Counted from the stretch's first letter, positions 32,678 through 43,022 are shown. The stretch is 44,019 nucleotides of DNA from Planctomycetota bacterium (GCA_022072415.1 JAJVHW010000078.1:1-44019); one strand, 5' to 3'. Notes: generated by a model not told the origin, from the sequence alone. Numbers and translations are program-made.

Positions 32678-34450
32678 TCAGTCGGCGAACCGCCACGGTG
32701 CGAAGCGGCCGCCCTCGCCCGGACGCTCGCCGAGGAGCGCGGCGCGGATCATCCGCACTGGGACGGAGTTCTCGCGGAGCACCGCGTCGTGGAACGCGCG
32801 TTCGGTCATCTTCCCCGCGCCGACGGTCTCCTTGTGGAGCGCGCGGAGCTGGAGTCCGCCGAGCATGTACGCGGCCTGGTAGAGGGGTCCGTACGCGCCG
32901 CCCACGTAGCGGCGCACCTCGGCGGTGGCGCCGTCCTTCTCGTGGCCGACCTCGGAGACGAGGAAGTCCACCATCTGCGGCGCGGTCATCTGCCCGAGGT
33001 GGAACTTCACCGTCACGAGGATCCGCGCGCAGCGGTGCATGCGCCAGAAGAGCATCCCGATCCGGTCCTCGGGGCCGCGCGCCCAGCCGAGGTCCCAGAG
33101 CCGCATCTCCCAGTAGAGCGCCCAGCCCTCCACGAGGAACGGCGTGCGGAAGAGGCTCCGGTACGTGCGGTGGCGCGCGGCGTAGTGGAGCTGGAGGTGA
33201 TGCCCCGGGATCAGCTCGTGCGGCGTGACGATGCGCGAGAAGTGGACGTTGTTCCCGCGCATCGCCTGGAGCTTCCGGTCGTGCTCCATCCCGTCGGTCG
33301 GGTACGCCACGCCCATCGCCTGGCCGGAGTAGTAGGCGTAGGGCATCGTCTTCTGCGTGCCCTCGGGGATCATGTCGAGCCGCCAGACGTTCCGGCAGAG
33401 CTCCGGCACGGTGACGAGGTTCCGCGACTCCACGAACGCGATCGCCTCGACCGACTGCTCGCGGACGAGCGCCGCCTGCTTCCCGGGCGGCTGGTGGAGC
33501 GTCTTCACCTTCGCCAGCGCGGCCTTCCAGTCGTCGCCGAGACCCATCTCGGCCGCCGCCTTCCGCGCCTCCGCGCGGCACCACGCGAACTCGCGCTCCG
33601 CGACGGCGAGGATCTCCTCCGGCGTGTACGGGATCTCCTCGCCCTCGAGCTCCGCGACGAGGGCGTCGCGGCCGATCGGGTCGCCGACGAGCGGGCCGTC
33701 CCCGCTTGCGACATCCGCCGCGCCCGCCGCCTTCTCGCGGAGGAACGTCTCGTAGCCGCCGAGGTCGGCGTCGAGCGCGGCCCACGGCTTCCGCACCCAC
33801 CACCCGAACTCGGGCTCGAACCCGTCGCGGTTCTCGAACCAGCGGCGGAGCGCGCCCCGTAGCGCGCCGACTTCGCGCGAGGCACGGAGCGCGGCGACGG
33901 GCGTCGTGACGAGGGCGTCGTTCGCCGCATCCTCCGGCTTCTTCCCGAGTCCGCGCTCGACCTTCGCGCGCACGTCGGCGAGCGACTTCTTCGCGGCGTC
34001 GAGGCGCGCGGCCGCCGTCTCGGGGGGGACGTCCTCCATGCGCCGCCGCGACTCCTCGAGCGCGACGAGGCCGGGACCGAACGGAGCGAGCCGGAGCGTC
34101 TCGGCGCGGGGCGCGTCGTCGAGGGCGGCGCGGCGCCGCCGGAGCGCGATCTCGGAGCGGAGCATCGAGAGGTCGGCGCACGCCCGCGGGTCCGCCGGAT
34201 CGGCCTCGAACTCCTCCGTGATGCCGGTCCACTGCTGGAGGAACCCGTCGCGCGCCGACGTCCACCGCGCCGACATCGGGAGCCGCCACGCGCTCTCGAT
34301 CTCCTCCCAGTCGGTCGAGAACCGCTCGATCAGCGGCGCCACGGGGGAATCCGGCGACGGCCCGGAGTCCTGCGCCTCCGCCGGCGAGACCAGCGCCGCC
34401 GCCGCCGCGGCCGCCCACGCGATCCGAACGGCCGTCCTCGCTCCCGTCAT
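32678..34450 (-). CDS. DUF885 family secreted metallopeptidase-like protein
   Basis: A 590-residue protein with an N-terminal signal peptide (AWAAAAAAALVSPAEA). It has the family DUF885 metal site HELIPGHHLQLHYA, the ALYWEMRLWDLGW segment after a FLVEGWA motif, and RCARILVTVKFHLGQM near the C-terminus. DUF885 proteins are thought to be zinc metallopeptidases of the gluzincin kind; the substrate here is unknown. The ATG overlaps the TGA of the LysE-like gene (ATGA), so the two are co-translated. Length is typical. The last codons touch the third half-site of the downstream palindrome. Confidence 0.85.
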   Translation of the reverse strand: MTGARTAVRIAWAAAAAAALVSPAEAQDSGPSPDSPVAPLIERFSTDWEEIESAWRLPMSARWTSARDGFLQQWTGITEEFEADPADPRACADLSMLRSEIALRRRRAALDDAPRAETLRLAPFGPGLVALEESRRRMEDVPPETAAARLDAAKKSLADVRAKVERGLGKKPEDAANDALVTTPVAALRASREVGALRGALRRWFENRDGFEPEFGWWVRKPWAALDADLGGYETFLREKAAGAADVASGDGPLVGDPIGRDALVAELEGEEIPYTPEEILAVAEREFAWCRAEARKAAAEMGLGDDWKAALAKVKTLHQPPGKQAALVREQSVEAIAFVESRNLVTVPELCRNVWRLDMIPEGTQKTMPYAYYSGQAMGVAYPTDGMEHDRKLQAMRGNNVHFSRIVTPHELIPGHHLQLHYAARHRTYRSLFRTPFLVEGWALYWEMRLWDLGWARGPEDRIGMLFWRMHRCARILVTVKFHLGQMTAPQMVDFLVSEVGHEKDGATAEVRRYVGGAYGPLYQAAYMLGGLQLRALHKETVGAGKMTERAFHDAVLRENSVPVRMIRAALLGERPGEGGRFAPWRFAD

Positions 34451-35139
34451 CCGATCACGTCCTTCAGGATGCCCTTCCAGAGCGCCACGCCGGCGCCGAC
34501 CCACATGAGCGCGGCGCACACGTACTCGAGGCGGACCTCCCAGAGCTTCGCGTGGTCGCGGTAGCGGTGCGTGAGGCCGCAGACGAGCGCCCACCACGCC
34601 GCCGCGCCGGACGCCACGCCGCCGATCACGAGGAGCGGGCCCTGCTGCGTCTGCGCGGCGCCGCTGCCGAGCTCGAGCTGCGTGAACGTGGCGATGAAGA
34701 ACGGCACGGTCGCCGGGGTCATCAGCGTGAGCAGATACGCGCCCGCGAGGAGACCGAGGACCCCGCGGCCCTTGCGCACGTCCGGCGCGGTCTTCTCGTA
34801 GACGACGCCCCGCATCGCCTTCCGGAAGTGGCGGATCCCGAGGAAGAGCAGCAGGACCACGATCACGCCCGCGGCCACCCTGTCCCAGGGCGGCGCGAGC
34901 CCGCGGAACTGGGAGCTCGGGACCATGGCGACGATCCCCAGCGTCACGTCGGCGAAGCACGCCCCGAGCGCCGTGGCGACGCCGAACGCGAGCCCGTCGT
35001 TGATCGTGCGCTTGACGGCGAGCCCGCCCACCGGTCCGGGCGGCGCCGTGACCGCGATGCCGACCCAGGTCCCCTTGAAGAAGAGGAGCCAGCCCTCGTA
35101 GGAGAGCGCCTGATTCTCGGCGAGGAGGACCATGGCCAC
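34447..35139 (-). CDS. LysE-family amino-acid/metabolite exporter
   Basis: A 230-residue inner-membrane protein with about six hydrophobic helices. The family signature lies after the first helix (VTAPPGPVGGLAVKRTINDGLAFGVATALGACFAD), followed by a charged loop (RHFRKAMRGV) and LAGAYLLTLMTPATVPFF. LysE/RhtB proteins export basic or hydrophobic amino acids or related small molecules; the substrate cannot be told. GTG at 35139 is preferred because TAGCCT ends 8 nt before it, giving MAMVLL; ATG at 35133 is the alternative. The DUF885 gene downstream overlaps by ATGA, which suggests peptide breakdown and amino-acid export work together, but this is only inferred. Confidence 0.85.
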   Translation of the reverse strand: MAMVLLAENQALSYEGWLLFFKGTWVGIAVTAPPGPVGGLAVKRTINDGLAFGVATALGACFADVTLGIVAMVPSSQFRGLAPPWDRVAAGVIVVLLLFLGIRHFRKAMRGVVYEKTAPDVRKGRGVLGLLAGAYLLTLMTPATVPFFIATFTQLELGSGAAQTQQGPLLVIGGVASGAAAWWALVCGLTHRYRDHAKLWEVRLEYVCAALMWVGAGVALWKGILKDVIG

Positions 35140-35147
35140 GCGCGGAG

Positions 35148-35153
35148 AGGCTA
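35148..35153 (-). promoter_or_regulatory. Putative -10 (TAGCCT), leaderless start of the lysE-like operon
   Basis: TAGCCT on the minus strand ends 8 nt before the GTG at 35139. It lies in the 42-bp gap after the GNAT gene, so it would start a separate transcript from the uppP/GNAT pair. Confidence 0.42.
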
Positions 35154-35181
35154 CTCGGCGGCCCGCAACGGCGAACTTTCG

Positions 35182-36024
35182 CTACGCGGGGAGGAAGTCC
35201 CAGTCCGCGTAGTCCGCGGTCGCCCGGTAGCCGACCTTCGGGTAGATCGAGTTCGACACGGGGTTCGCGAGGTCGGTGAAGAGCGTGCAGTACCGCGCGC
35301 CCTCCTCGAGGAACTGCCGCGACATCGCGCCGACGAGCGCCGTGGCGTATCCGCGCCTGCGGAACTCCGGCGGGGTGTAGACCGCCCCGACGCGGACCCC
35401 GTTCGGCAGGCGTCCGGCGTCCACGGCCTGCGTCACCGGGCCGCCGTCGTCCCAGAGCCGGACCCGCCCCTCGCGGAGCGCGCGGCGGCCGGTCTCCTCG
35501 GGGGACAGCGCTCCGCCCGTCGCGTGCGCGTCGTCCACGAAGCCCCGGTAGAACCGCGCCACGACGTCCTCGTCGGCGGCCGTCGCCTTCCGCATCGCGC
35601 CGCTCGTCGGCGGCCACGGCGTCACGGAGACGAGGTCGAAGCCCCGCAGCCGGCGGTCGCGGCGGACCAGGGCGCCGGTCCGCTCGCTCCACCGCGCCGC
35701 GAACGCCGCCGCCGCGTCCTCCGGTCCGTGGACGCCGGGCACGCTCCAGCCGCCGGCGAGCAGCGCATCGATCGTCGCATCCACGGCGTCGCGTCCGGCC
35801 GGCCCGTAGTACTGCACGCGGTAGGGCGACGTCATGATCGCCGCGCCGGTGACCCCGCCGCCCTGCTCGAGCGTCGCGTGGAACACCGCCCCGCCGAACC
35901 GCTTCGGATCCGCCACGCACTGCCGCGCGACCGAGAGCGGAAGCTGGAAGAACGCCTCCCGAGGCGCGAAGAGGGGCTCCGCCGCGGCGAGGAACGACGC
36001 GGAGTCGGCGTGGAGGCGGATCAT
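35182..36024 (-). CDS. GNAT-family N-acetyltransferase
   Basis: A 280-residue protein with a diverged N-terminal half and a C-terminal GNAT domain (about 140-280). The acetyl-CoA-binding motif A is clear: VRVGAVYTPPEFRRRGYATALVGAM, followed by CTLFTDLANPVSNSIYPKVGYR (motif B with the usual Asn-Pro-x-Ser pattern). The enzyme transfers an acetyl group to an unknown amine. The N-terminal half may be a second, degenerate GNAT fold, as in double-GNAT proteins. Its ATG overlaps the TGA of uppP (ATGA), so it is the second gene of that operon. Confidence 0.85.
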   Translation of the reverse strand: MIRLHADSASFLAAAEPLFAPREAFFQLPLSVARQCVADPKRFGGAVFHATLEQGGGVTGAAIMTSPYRVQYYGPAGRDAVDATIDALLAGGWSVPGVHGPEDAAAAFAARWSERTGALVRRDRRLRGFDLVSVTPWPPTSGAMRKATAADEDVVARFYRGFVDDAHATGGALSPEETGRRALREGRVRLWDDGGPVTQAVDAGRLPNGVRVGAVYTPPEFRRRGYATALVGAMSRQFLEEGARYCTLFTDLANPVSNSIYPKVGYRATADYADWDFLPA

Positions 36025-36806
36025 CCGCGCACCTGCAACGCGGCCGCCGCCGCGGCGGAGACGGCGAGGCAGTACCAGCCGAACGTGTGGAGCGAACCGC
36101 GGCCGACGATGCGCAGCAGCGCGCGGATCGCGAGCCAGCCGGAGACCAGGGCGACGAGGGCGGCGACCGCGAGCGGCACGGCGTCGGCCGCGGGCGGGAG
36201 GCCTTCGTCGCGGAGGTCGTAGATCGAAGCCCCCAGGACCGCGGGGACCGACATCAGGAAGCTGAACCGCGCGGCCGCGCCGGGATCCACGCCGAGGAGG
36301 ATGCCCGTCCCGATCGTGGAGCCCGACCGGGAGCATCCGGTGACGACTGCGGCGACGCACTGCGCGAGCCCCATTCCGATCGCCGCGCGCGAGCCGGGCA
36401 TGTCCGTCCCCCGCCGCGCGAACTTCGTCGCGAGCAGGAAGAGCCCCACGCCGCCGAGTCCGGCGCACGCGACGAGCGGGCTGTCGCGCCACGCCTTCAC
36501 TTCGGGGAACGCCTTCCTCGCGAGCACCACGAGCACGAGCATCGACGTCGCGAGGACCACGAGCCCCGCGGTGCGGCGCGCCGGCCCGCCGCGGAGGACG
36601 CCGGCGGCCATCTCCGCGAAGTCCCGGCGGTTGTGCGCGAGCACCGCCCCCACCGTGCCGAGGTGCGCCGCCACCTCGAGGTGCAGCCCCGGGCGGTTCA
36701 CCCCGAGGAACTCCTGCGCGAAGAGGAGGTGCGCCGACGAACTCACCGGCAGGAACTCCGTGAGCCCCTGGACGAGCCCAAGCGCGGCCGCCTCGAACGT
36801 GTTCAT
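36021..36806 (-). CDS. uppP: Undecaprenyl-diphosphatase (UppP/BacA)
   Basis: A 261-residue integral membrane enzyme that dephosphorylates undecaprenyl diphosphate, recycling the lipid carrier for peptidoglycan and glycan synthesis. The two family motifs are present: GLTEFLPVSSSAHLL near the N-terminus (with the catalytic Glu and Ser) and TGCSRSGSTIGTGILLG in the middle (with the catalytic Arg). Eight or so hydrophobic helices are visible. AAGGA lies 6 nt before the ATG. That Shine-Dalgarno sequence is inside a five-codon mini-ORF ending across the start. It is divergent from thrS. Confidence 0.93.
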   Translation of the reverse strand: MNTFEAAALGLVQGLTEFLPVSSSAHLLFAQEFLGVNRPGLHLEVAAHLGTVGAVLAHNRRDFAEMAAGVLRGGPARRTAGLVVLATSMLVLVVLARKAFPEVKAWRDSPLVACAGLGGVGLFLLATKFARRGTDMPGSRAAIGMGLAQCVAAVVTGCSRSGSTIGTGILLGVDPGAAARFSFLMSVPAVLGASIYDLRDEGLPPAADAVPLAVAALVALVSGWLAIRALLRIVGRGSLHTFGWYCLAVSAAAAAALQVRG

Positions 36807-36832
36807 TCGACGTCCTTCATCGCAGCAAACTA
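36803..36832 (-). promoter_or_regulatory. Putative -10 (TAGTTT) and five-codon upstream mini-ORF of uppP
   Basis: On the minus strand TAGTTT (36827-36832) ends 6 nt before ATG AAG GAC GTC GAA TGA (36820-36803). The mini-ORF (MKDVE) thus sits in the leaderless position and its TGA overlaps the uppP ATG. It also contains the AAGGA used by uppP. It may be a coupled leader or chance. Confidence 0.35.
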
Positions 36833-36941
36833 CGCAAGACCGGCCGCTCCTGCGATGCTCTCCCGGTCCAGAACCGCACGCCCGCGCGGAGTCCGAGGTC
36901 ATTCGTGCGACCCGGAGGCCGCGGGGCAAGGAGTCCGAGCC

Positions 36942-38897
36942 ATGATCCAGATCCGCCTCCCCGGTGACCGCGTCGTCCTGCGACCCGCGGGCACGACGGC
37001 CGGTCAGGTCCTGGCCGAGTTCAAGGACGACCCCGCCGCGAAGAAGGCCGTCGCCGCGAAGGTGGACGGGAAGGTCGTGGACCTGTCCCGGAAGCTCGAA
37101 CGCGACTGCGCGTACGAGCCCGTCGTCCCCGGGTCGCCGGAGGCGCTCGACGTGCTCCGCCACACGACGGCGCACGTCCTCGCGCAGGCCGTCGCGCGCC
37201 ACTTCGGCATCGACCAGGTGGAGTTCGCGATCGGCCCGGTGATCGAGGACGGCTTCTACTACGACTTCGACCTCCCCCGCCCGATCTCGCCCGAGGACCT
37301 CCCGAAGATCGAGGAGCTGATGGCGCAGATCCGGAAGGAGGATCTCCGCGTCGAGCGGATCGAGGCGGCGAGCAAGGACCACGCGCTCGAGATGATCCGC
37401 GCGGACCGCAGCAAGTCGCGGCTGAAGCAGGAGCTGATCGAGGGGTTCCCCGCCGGCGAGGTCGTGTCGTTCTACCGCCAGGGCGAGTTCACGGACCTCT
37501 GCACGGGCCCGCACCTCCCGTCCACGGGCCGCCTCGGCGCGTTCAAGCTGCTCTCGATCGCGGGCGCCTACTGGCGCGGCGACGCGAAGCGCGACCAGCT
37601 CACGCGCATCTACGCGACGGCCTTCTTCTCGAAGGAGGAGCTCGCCGAGCACCTGCGCCGCCTCGAGGAGGCGGAGAAGCGCGACCACCGGCGAGTCGGC
37701 GCGGCCCTCGAGCTCTTCCGGATCCTCCCGGAGGCGCCCGGCTTCCCCATGTGGCTGCCGAACGGGACGATCGTCTTCAACGAGCTCACGGCGTACGTGC
37801 GGGAGAAGCTCCGCCGCCGCCGGTACGTCGAGGTGCGCACGCCGCACATCATGAACGCGGACCTGTGGAAGCGGTCCGGCCACTGGTACCACTACCGCGA
37901 GAACATGTACGGCTTCCAGATCGAGGAGAAGGACTTCGCCGTCAAGCCGATGAACTGCCCCGGCGCCGCGCTCTTCTTCGCGCAGGGGCTCCGGAGCTAC
38001 CGCGAGCTCCCGCTCCGCGTGGCGGAGTTCGGGCTGTGCCACCGCTACGAGGCGAGCGGCACGCTGCACGGGCTCACGCGCGTGCGTTCGTTCGTGCAGG
38101 ACGACGCGCACATCTTCTGCTCGCTCGCGCAGGTGCAGGCCGAGATCACGGACCTGATCGGCCTCGTGCGCGAGGTCTACGGCGACATGGGGCTCTCCGC
38201 CCTCACGATGTTCCTCTCGACGCGCCCCGCCGACCGGACGGGGAGCGACGCCATGTGGGACACGTCGGAGGACGCGCTCGCCGGCGCGCTCCGCGCGAAC
38301 GGCATCGACTACTCCGTGAACCCCGGCGACGGCGCGTTCTACGGGCCGAAGATCGACATCAAGGCGAAGGACGCGATCGGCCGCTGGCAGCAGCTCGCGA
38401 CGATCCAGCTCGACTTCTCGCTCCCGGAGAAGTTCGATCTCGAGTACGTGGCCGAGGACGGGACGCGCGCGCGCCCCGTCGTCATCCACCGCGCAATCCT
38501 CGGGTCCATCGAGCGCTTCCTCGGCATCCTGATCGAGCACTTCGGCGGCGCGTTCCCGCTCTGGCTCGCGCCGGAGCAGGCGGTGCTGCTCCCGGTGTCC
38601 GAGGAGAAGCACGGCGAGGCGGCCCGGAAGGCGCAGGAGATCCTCGAGGACGCGGGGCTCCGCGTCTCCGTGGACTGGAGCAACGAGAAGGTCGGGAAGA
38701 AGGTCCGCAACGCGGCGATCCGGAAGATCCCGTACGTGCTCGTGATCGGCGACCGCGAGGCGGAGTCGGGCACGGCCGCCGTGCGGCTCCGCGACGGCAC
38801 GGACCTCGGCGCGCGTCCGCTCGCGGACATCGCGGCGGCGCTCCGCGCGGAGGCGGCGGCGCGGTCCCTCGTCCCCCACATGAAGCAGGAGTCATGA
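36942..38897 (+). CDS. thrS: Threonyl-tRNA synthetase
   Basis: A 651-residue class II synthetase that charges tRNA-Thr. It has an N-terminal TGS domain (1-60), the editing domain with HTTAHVLAQAVARHFG and the DLCTGPHLPSTG segment, and the catalytic core with MNCPGAALFFAQG (zinc Cys; the usual His after Gly is Ala here), GLCHRYEASG (motif 2), DDAHIFC (zinc His) and VIHRAILGSIERFLGILIEHFGG (motif 3). The anticodon-binding domain ends the protein (VSVDWSNEKVGKKVRNA). A clear AAGGAG lies 9 nt before the ATG. The 135-bp divergent gap shows no T-box or other leader I can support. The threonine dehydrogenase gene begins 1 nt after its stop. Confidence 0.96.
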   Translation: MIQIRLPGDRVVLRPAGTTAGQVLAEFKDDPAAKKAVAAKVDGKVVDLSRKLERDCAYEPVVPGSPEALDVLRHTTAHVLAQAVARHFGIDQVEFAIGPVIEDGFYYDFDLPRPISPEDLPKIEELMAQIRKEDLRVERIEAASKDHALEMIRADRSKSRLKQELIEGFPAGEVVSFYRQGEFTDLCTGPHLPSTGRLGAFKLLSIAGAYWRGDAKRDQLTRIYATAFFSKEELAEHLRRLEEAEKRDHRRVGAALELFRILPEAPGFPMWLPNGTIVFNELTAYVREKLRRRRYVEVRTPHIMNADLWKRSGHWYHYRENMYGFQIEEKDFAVKPMNCPGAALFFAQGLRSYRELPLRVAEFGLCHRYEASGTLHGLTRVRSFVQDDAHIFCSLAQVQAEITDLIGLVREVYGDMGLSALTMFLSTRPADRTGSDAMWDTSEDALAGALRANGIDYSVNPGDGAFYGPKIDIKAKDAIGRWQQLATIQLDFSLPEKFDLEYVAEDGTRARPVVIHRAILGSIERFLGILIEHFGGAFPLWLAPEQAVLLPVSEEKHGEAARKAQEILEDAGLRVSVDWSNEKVGKKVRNAAIRKIPYVLVIGDREAESGTAAVRLRDGTDLGARPLADIAAALRAEAAARSLVPHMKQES

Positions 38898-38898
38898 G

Positions 38899-39855
38899 AT
38901 GAAGGCGTTCCTCACCGGCGCAGGCGGGCAGGTCGGGCTCGAGCTGATCCAGGCGCTCGTCGCGGACGGCTGGTCCGTCGTCGCGAGCGACGTGGCGCCG
39001 CGCCCCGCGGGCGTGCCGTCGTCGGTCCCGTGGGCGTCGCTCGACGTGACGAACGCCGCGCAGGTGGACGAGGCGCTCGGCACGTCGAAGCCCGACGTGG
39101 TCTTCCACCTCGCGGCGATCCTCTCCGCCACGGGCGAGAAGAACCCGGCCCGCTGCTGGGACATCAACATGAACGGCACGGTCCACGTGCTCGAGTCCGC
39201 GCGGAAGCACTGCGCCGGCCAGGTGATGTTCGCGAGTACGATCGCCGCGTTCGGGCCGGGGCTCGGGAACCCCGTCGGGAACGACGTCTCCATGCGCCCG
39301 ACCACGATGTACGGGGTCACCAAGGTCGCGGGCGAGCTCCTCGGCGAGTACTACTGGAACAAGCTGAAGCTCGACTTCCGCGGCGTGCGGTTCCCCGGGC
39401 TCATCAACGCGGGGAAGCCCGGCGGCGGGTCCAGCGACTACTCGCTCCACATGTACGTGACGGGCCTCGAGAAGGGCGCCTACACCGCCTTCTGCCGCCC
39501 CGACACGACGATCCCGCTGATGTACATGCCCGACGCGATCCGCGCGCTGATCGAGCTCGCGAAGGCCGACCGCGCGAAGCTCACGCGGTGCATCTACAAC
39601 ATCCAGGGCTTCAGCCCGACCGCGGAGCAGATCGCGGCGAGCGCCGCGCGCGGAATCCGCATCGAGACGGGGAAGGACGTGAAGTTCGGGTACGAACCCG
39701 ACTTCCGGCAGGCGATCCTCGACTCGTGGCCGAAGGAGCTCGACGACTCCGCCGCCCGCCGCGACTGGGGCTGGGCCCCGCGCTACGGCCTCGACGCGAT
39801 GACGCGGGACCTCGTCCCGAAGATCCGCGCGATGCTCGCCGACGGACGGCTGTGA
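38899..39855 (+). CDS. SDR-type NAD-dependent L-threonine 3-dehydrogenase
   Basis: A 318-residue extended short-chain dehydrogenase. The NAD-binding motif is GAGGQVGLELI near the N-terminus. FHLAAILSATGEKNPARCWDINMNG, the catalytic TMYGVTKVAGELL (Tyr and Lys) and the C-terminal YEPDFRQAILDSWP...DDSAARRDWGW segments match the bacterial SDR-type threonine dehydrogenases, which oxidise threonine to 2-amino-3-ketobutyrate, rather than UDP-glucose epimerases. It starts one base after the thrS stop, so expression is shared with threonyl-tRNA synthetase; no 2-amino-3-ketobutyrate CoA-ligase gene is in the window. Confidence 0.85.
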   Translation: MKAFLTGAGGQVGLELIQALVADGWSVVASDVAPRPAGVPSSVPWASLDVTNAAQVDEALGTSKPDVVFHLAAILSATGEKNPARCWDINMNGTVHVLESARKHCAGQVMFASTIAAFGPGLGNPVGNDVSMRPTTMYGVTKVAGELLGEYYWNKLKLDFRGVRFPGLINAGKPGGGSSDYSLHMYVTGLEKGAYTAFCRPDTTIPLMYMPDAIRALIELAKADRAKLTRCIYNIQGFSPTAEQIAASAARGIRIETGKDVKFGYEPDFRQAILDSWPKELDDSAARRDWGWAPRYGLDAMTRDLVPKIRAMLADGRL

Positions 39856-39932
39856 CCTGAGATCCGGCAGGCCGCGCGCGCCGAGTTCCTGCGTGACAGC
39901 CGCCGAGGGCGGCGCGACACTGCGGAAGTCAG

Positions 39933-39948
39933 GACCGTGTTCACGGTC
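39933..39948. promoter_or_regulatory. 16-bp inverted repeat before the DUF3332-like lipoprotein gene
   Basis: GACCGTG-TT-CACGGTC is followed by a further CGTTCACG copy. It lies 24 nt before the ATG at 39973 and could be an operator or a leader hairpin. A second hairpin (GCCGCC-GAG-GGCGGC, 39899-39913) follows the threonine dehydrogenase gene, but has no U-tract. Confidence 0.35.
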
Positions 39949-39972
39949 CGTTCACGTTCAGGAGGGTACGAA

Positions 39973-40278
39973 ATGAAGAAGCGTCTGCTCGCCGTCGCCG
40001 CGCCGATCGTCCTTCTCGCCGGCTGCCGTTCGGGCCCGAACCACCTCGGGAACTCCGTCTGGGACATGCAGAACAAGGCCTACGAGGACAGCCCGTTCGT
40101 GACCGCCCTGATCACGGACGTGATCCCGTTCTACCCGCTCATCGGCATGCTGGGCGGCATCGTGGACGTCGTGGTGCTGAACCCGGTCCAGTTCTGGGGC
40201 AGCGACGTCTGGGCGGGCCACGGCGCGTCCTTCGTCCACGACAACCCGAAGGGCGACAAGACGCCCTGGTTCAAGTAG
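39973..40278 (+). CDS. DUF3332-like small lipoprotein
   Basis: A 101-residue lipoprotein (lipobox LLAGC, Cys18). The mature part carries a hydrophobic segment with FVTALITDVIPFYPLIGML and VDVVVLNPVQFW, the pattern of the DUF3332 family: short lipoproteins with a membrane-like stretch followed by an NPVQFW-type motif. Function is unknown. A strong Shine-Dalgarno AGGAGGG lies 8 nt before the ATG, and a good terminator follows. High expression is likely. Confidence 0.72.
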   Translation: MKKRLLAVAAPIVLLAGCRSGPNHLGNSVWDMQNKAYEDSPFVTALITDVIPFYPLIGMLGGIVDVVVLNPVQFWGSDVWAGHGASFVHDNPKGDKTPWFK

Positions 40279-40312
40279 CGGTCCCGCTCTCCCGCACACG
40301 GGGAGGGCAACA

Positions 40313-40345
40313 CGAGGCGGCGCTCCGGCGCCGCCTCGTTCGTTT

Positions 40346-40346
<1 letters not shown>
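40313..40346 (+). terminator. Rho-independent terminator after the DUF3332-like gene
   Basis: A perfect 11-bp stem CGAGGCGGCGC / GCGCCGCCTCG with a 4-nt TCCG loop (40313-40338) is followed by TTCGTTTT. It lies between the plus-strand lipoprotein gene and the convergent S9 peptidase gene and should act on the plus strand. Confidence 0.88.
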
Positions 40347-42514
<2,168 letters not shown>

Positions 42515-42524
42515 GCGGAGCGAC

Positions 42525-42530
42525 ACGATA
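42525..42530 (-). promoter_or_regulatory. Putative -10 (TATCGT) of the S9 peptidase gene
   Basis: TATCGT on the minus strand ends 10 nt before the ATG at 42514. Its context GCGCATATCGT repeats that at the M48 peptidase gene (3753-3762). Confidence 0.45.
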
Positions 42531-42554
42531 TGCGCGCGTCCGCCGCGGCCCACG

Positions 42555-42560
42555 TAACCT
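42555..42560 (+). promoter_or_regulatory. Putative -10 (TAACCT), leaderless start of the ArsC-like gene
   Basis: TAACCT ends 6 nt before the ATG at 42567. The 52-bp divergent gap thus carries two close, opposite -10 hexamers. Confidence 0.42.
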
Positions 42561-42566
42561 CCGGCG

Positions 42567-43022
42567 ATGAGCCGCCCGCACCCGGCGACGAGCCGCCCGC
42601 CGCTCCGCGTCCTCTTCGTGAGCAGCGGCAACGCATGCCGGAGCCAGATGGCCGAGGCGTGGGCCCGTACGCTCGCGCCGCCGCACGTCGTCGCGCGGAG
42701 CGCGGGCACGCGCCCCCGGCACGTCCATCCGCTCGCCCTCCGGGCCATGCAGGAGGCGGGGATCGACATGTCGGCGCAGCGCGGGAAGTCGGTCGAGCCG
42801 ATGAAGTCGGAGCGATTCGATCTGGTGGTCGTGCTCTGCGAGACCGCGGCGTCGGAACTCCCTCCGCTCGCGGCGGCGCGGACGGTGCACCGCGCGTTCG
42901 ACGACCCGGCCCTGCTCGAGTCCGCCGACGGCCCGGGCGACGATTCGGGCGACCTCGACGACTACCGCATGCTCCGCGACGCCCTGCGCGCGTTCGTGGC
43001 GGAACTCCTCAGCGAAGCCTGA
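42567..43022 (+). CDS. Low-molecular-weight phosphatase/arsenate reductase-like protein with nucleophile Cys replaced
   Basis: A 151-residue protein of the LMW protein-tyrosine phosphatase / thioredoxin-type ArsC fold. The P-loop, normally C-x5-R (CTGNSCRSQMAEG), reads SSGNACRSQMAEA: the nucleophile Cys is Ser, while the second Cys and the Arg are kept. The strand VVVLCETAASELPP aligns with the region holding the redox Cys pair of ArsC, with one Cys retained. Phosphatase or reductase activity by the usual mechanism is therefore not expected; it may bind phosphate-like ligands. Its 3' end overlaps the convergent P-type ATPase gene by 14 bp. There is no ars operon nearby. Confidence 0.75.
   Translation: MSRPHPATSRPPLRVLFVSSGNACRSQMAEAWARTLAPPHVVARSAGTRPRHVHPLALRAMQEAGIDMSAQRGKSVEPMKSERFDLVVVLCETAASELPPLAAARTVHRAFDDPALLESADGPGDDSGDLDDYRMLRDALRAFVAELLSEA

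Noticed and set aside
36807-36941. T-box or other tRNA-sensing leader upstream of thrS
   Set aside because: No T-box consensus, specifier loop or terminator hairpin was seen.
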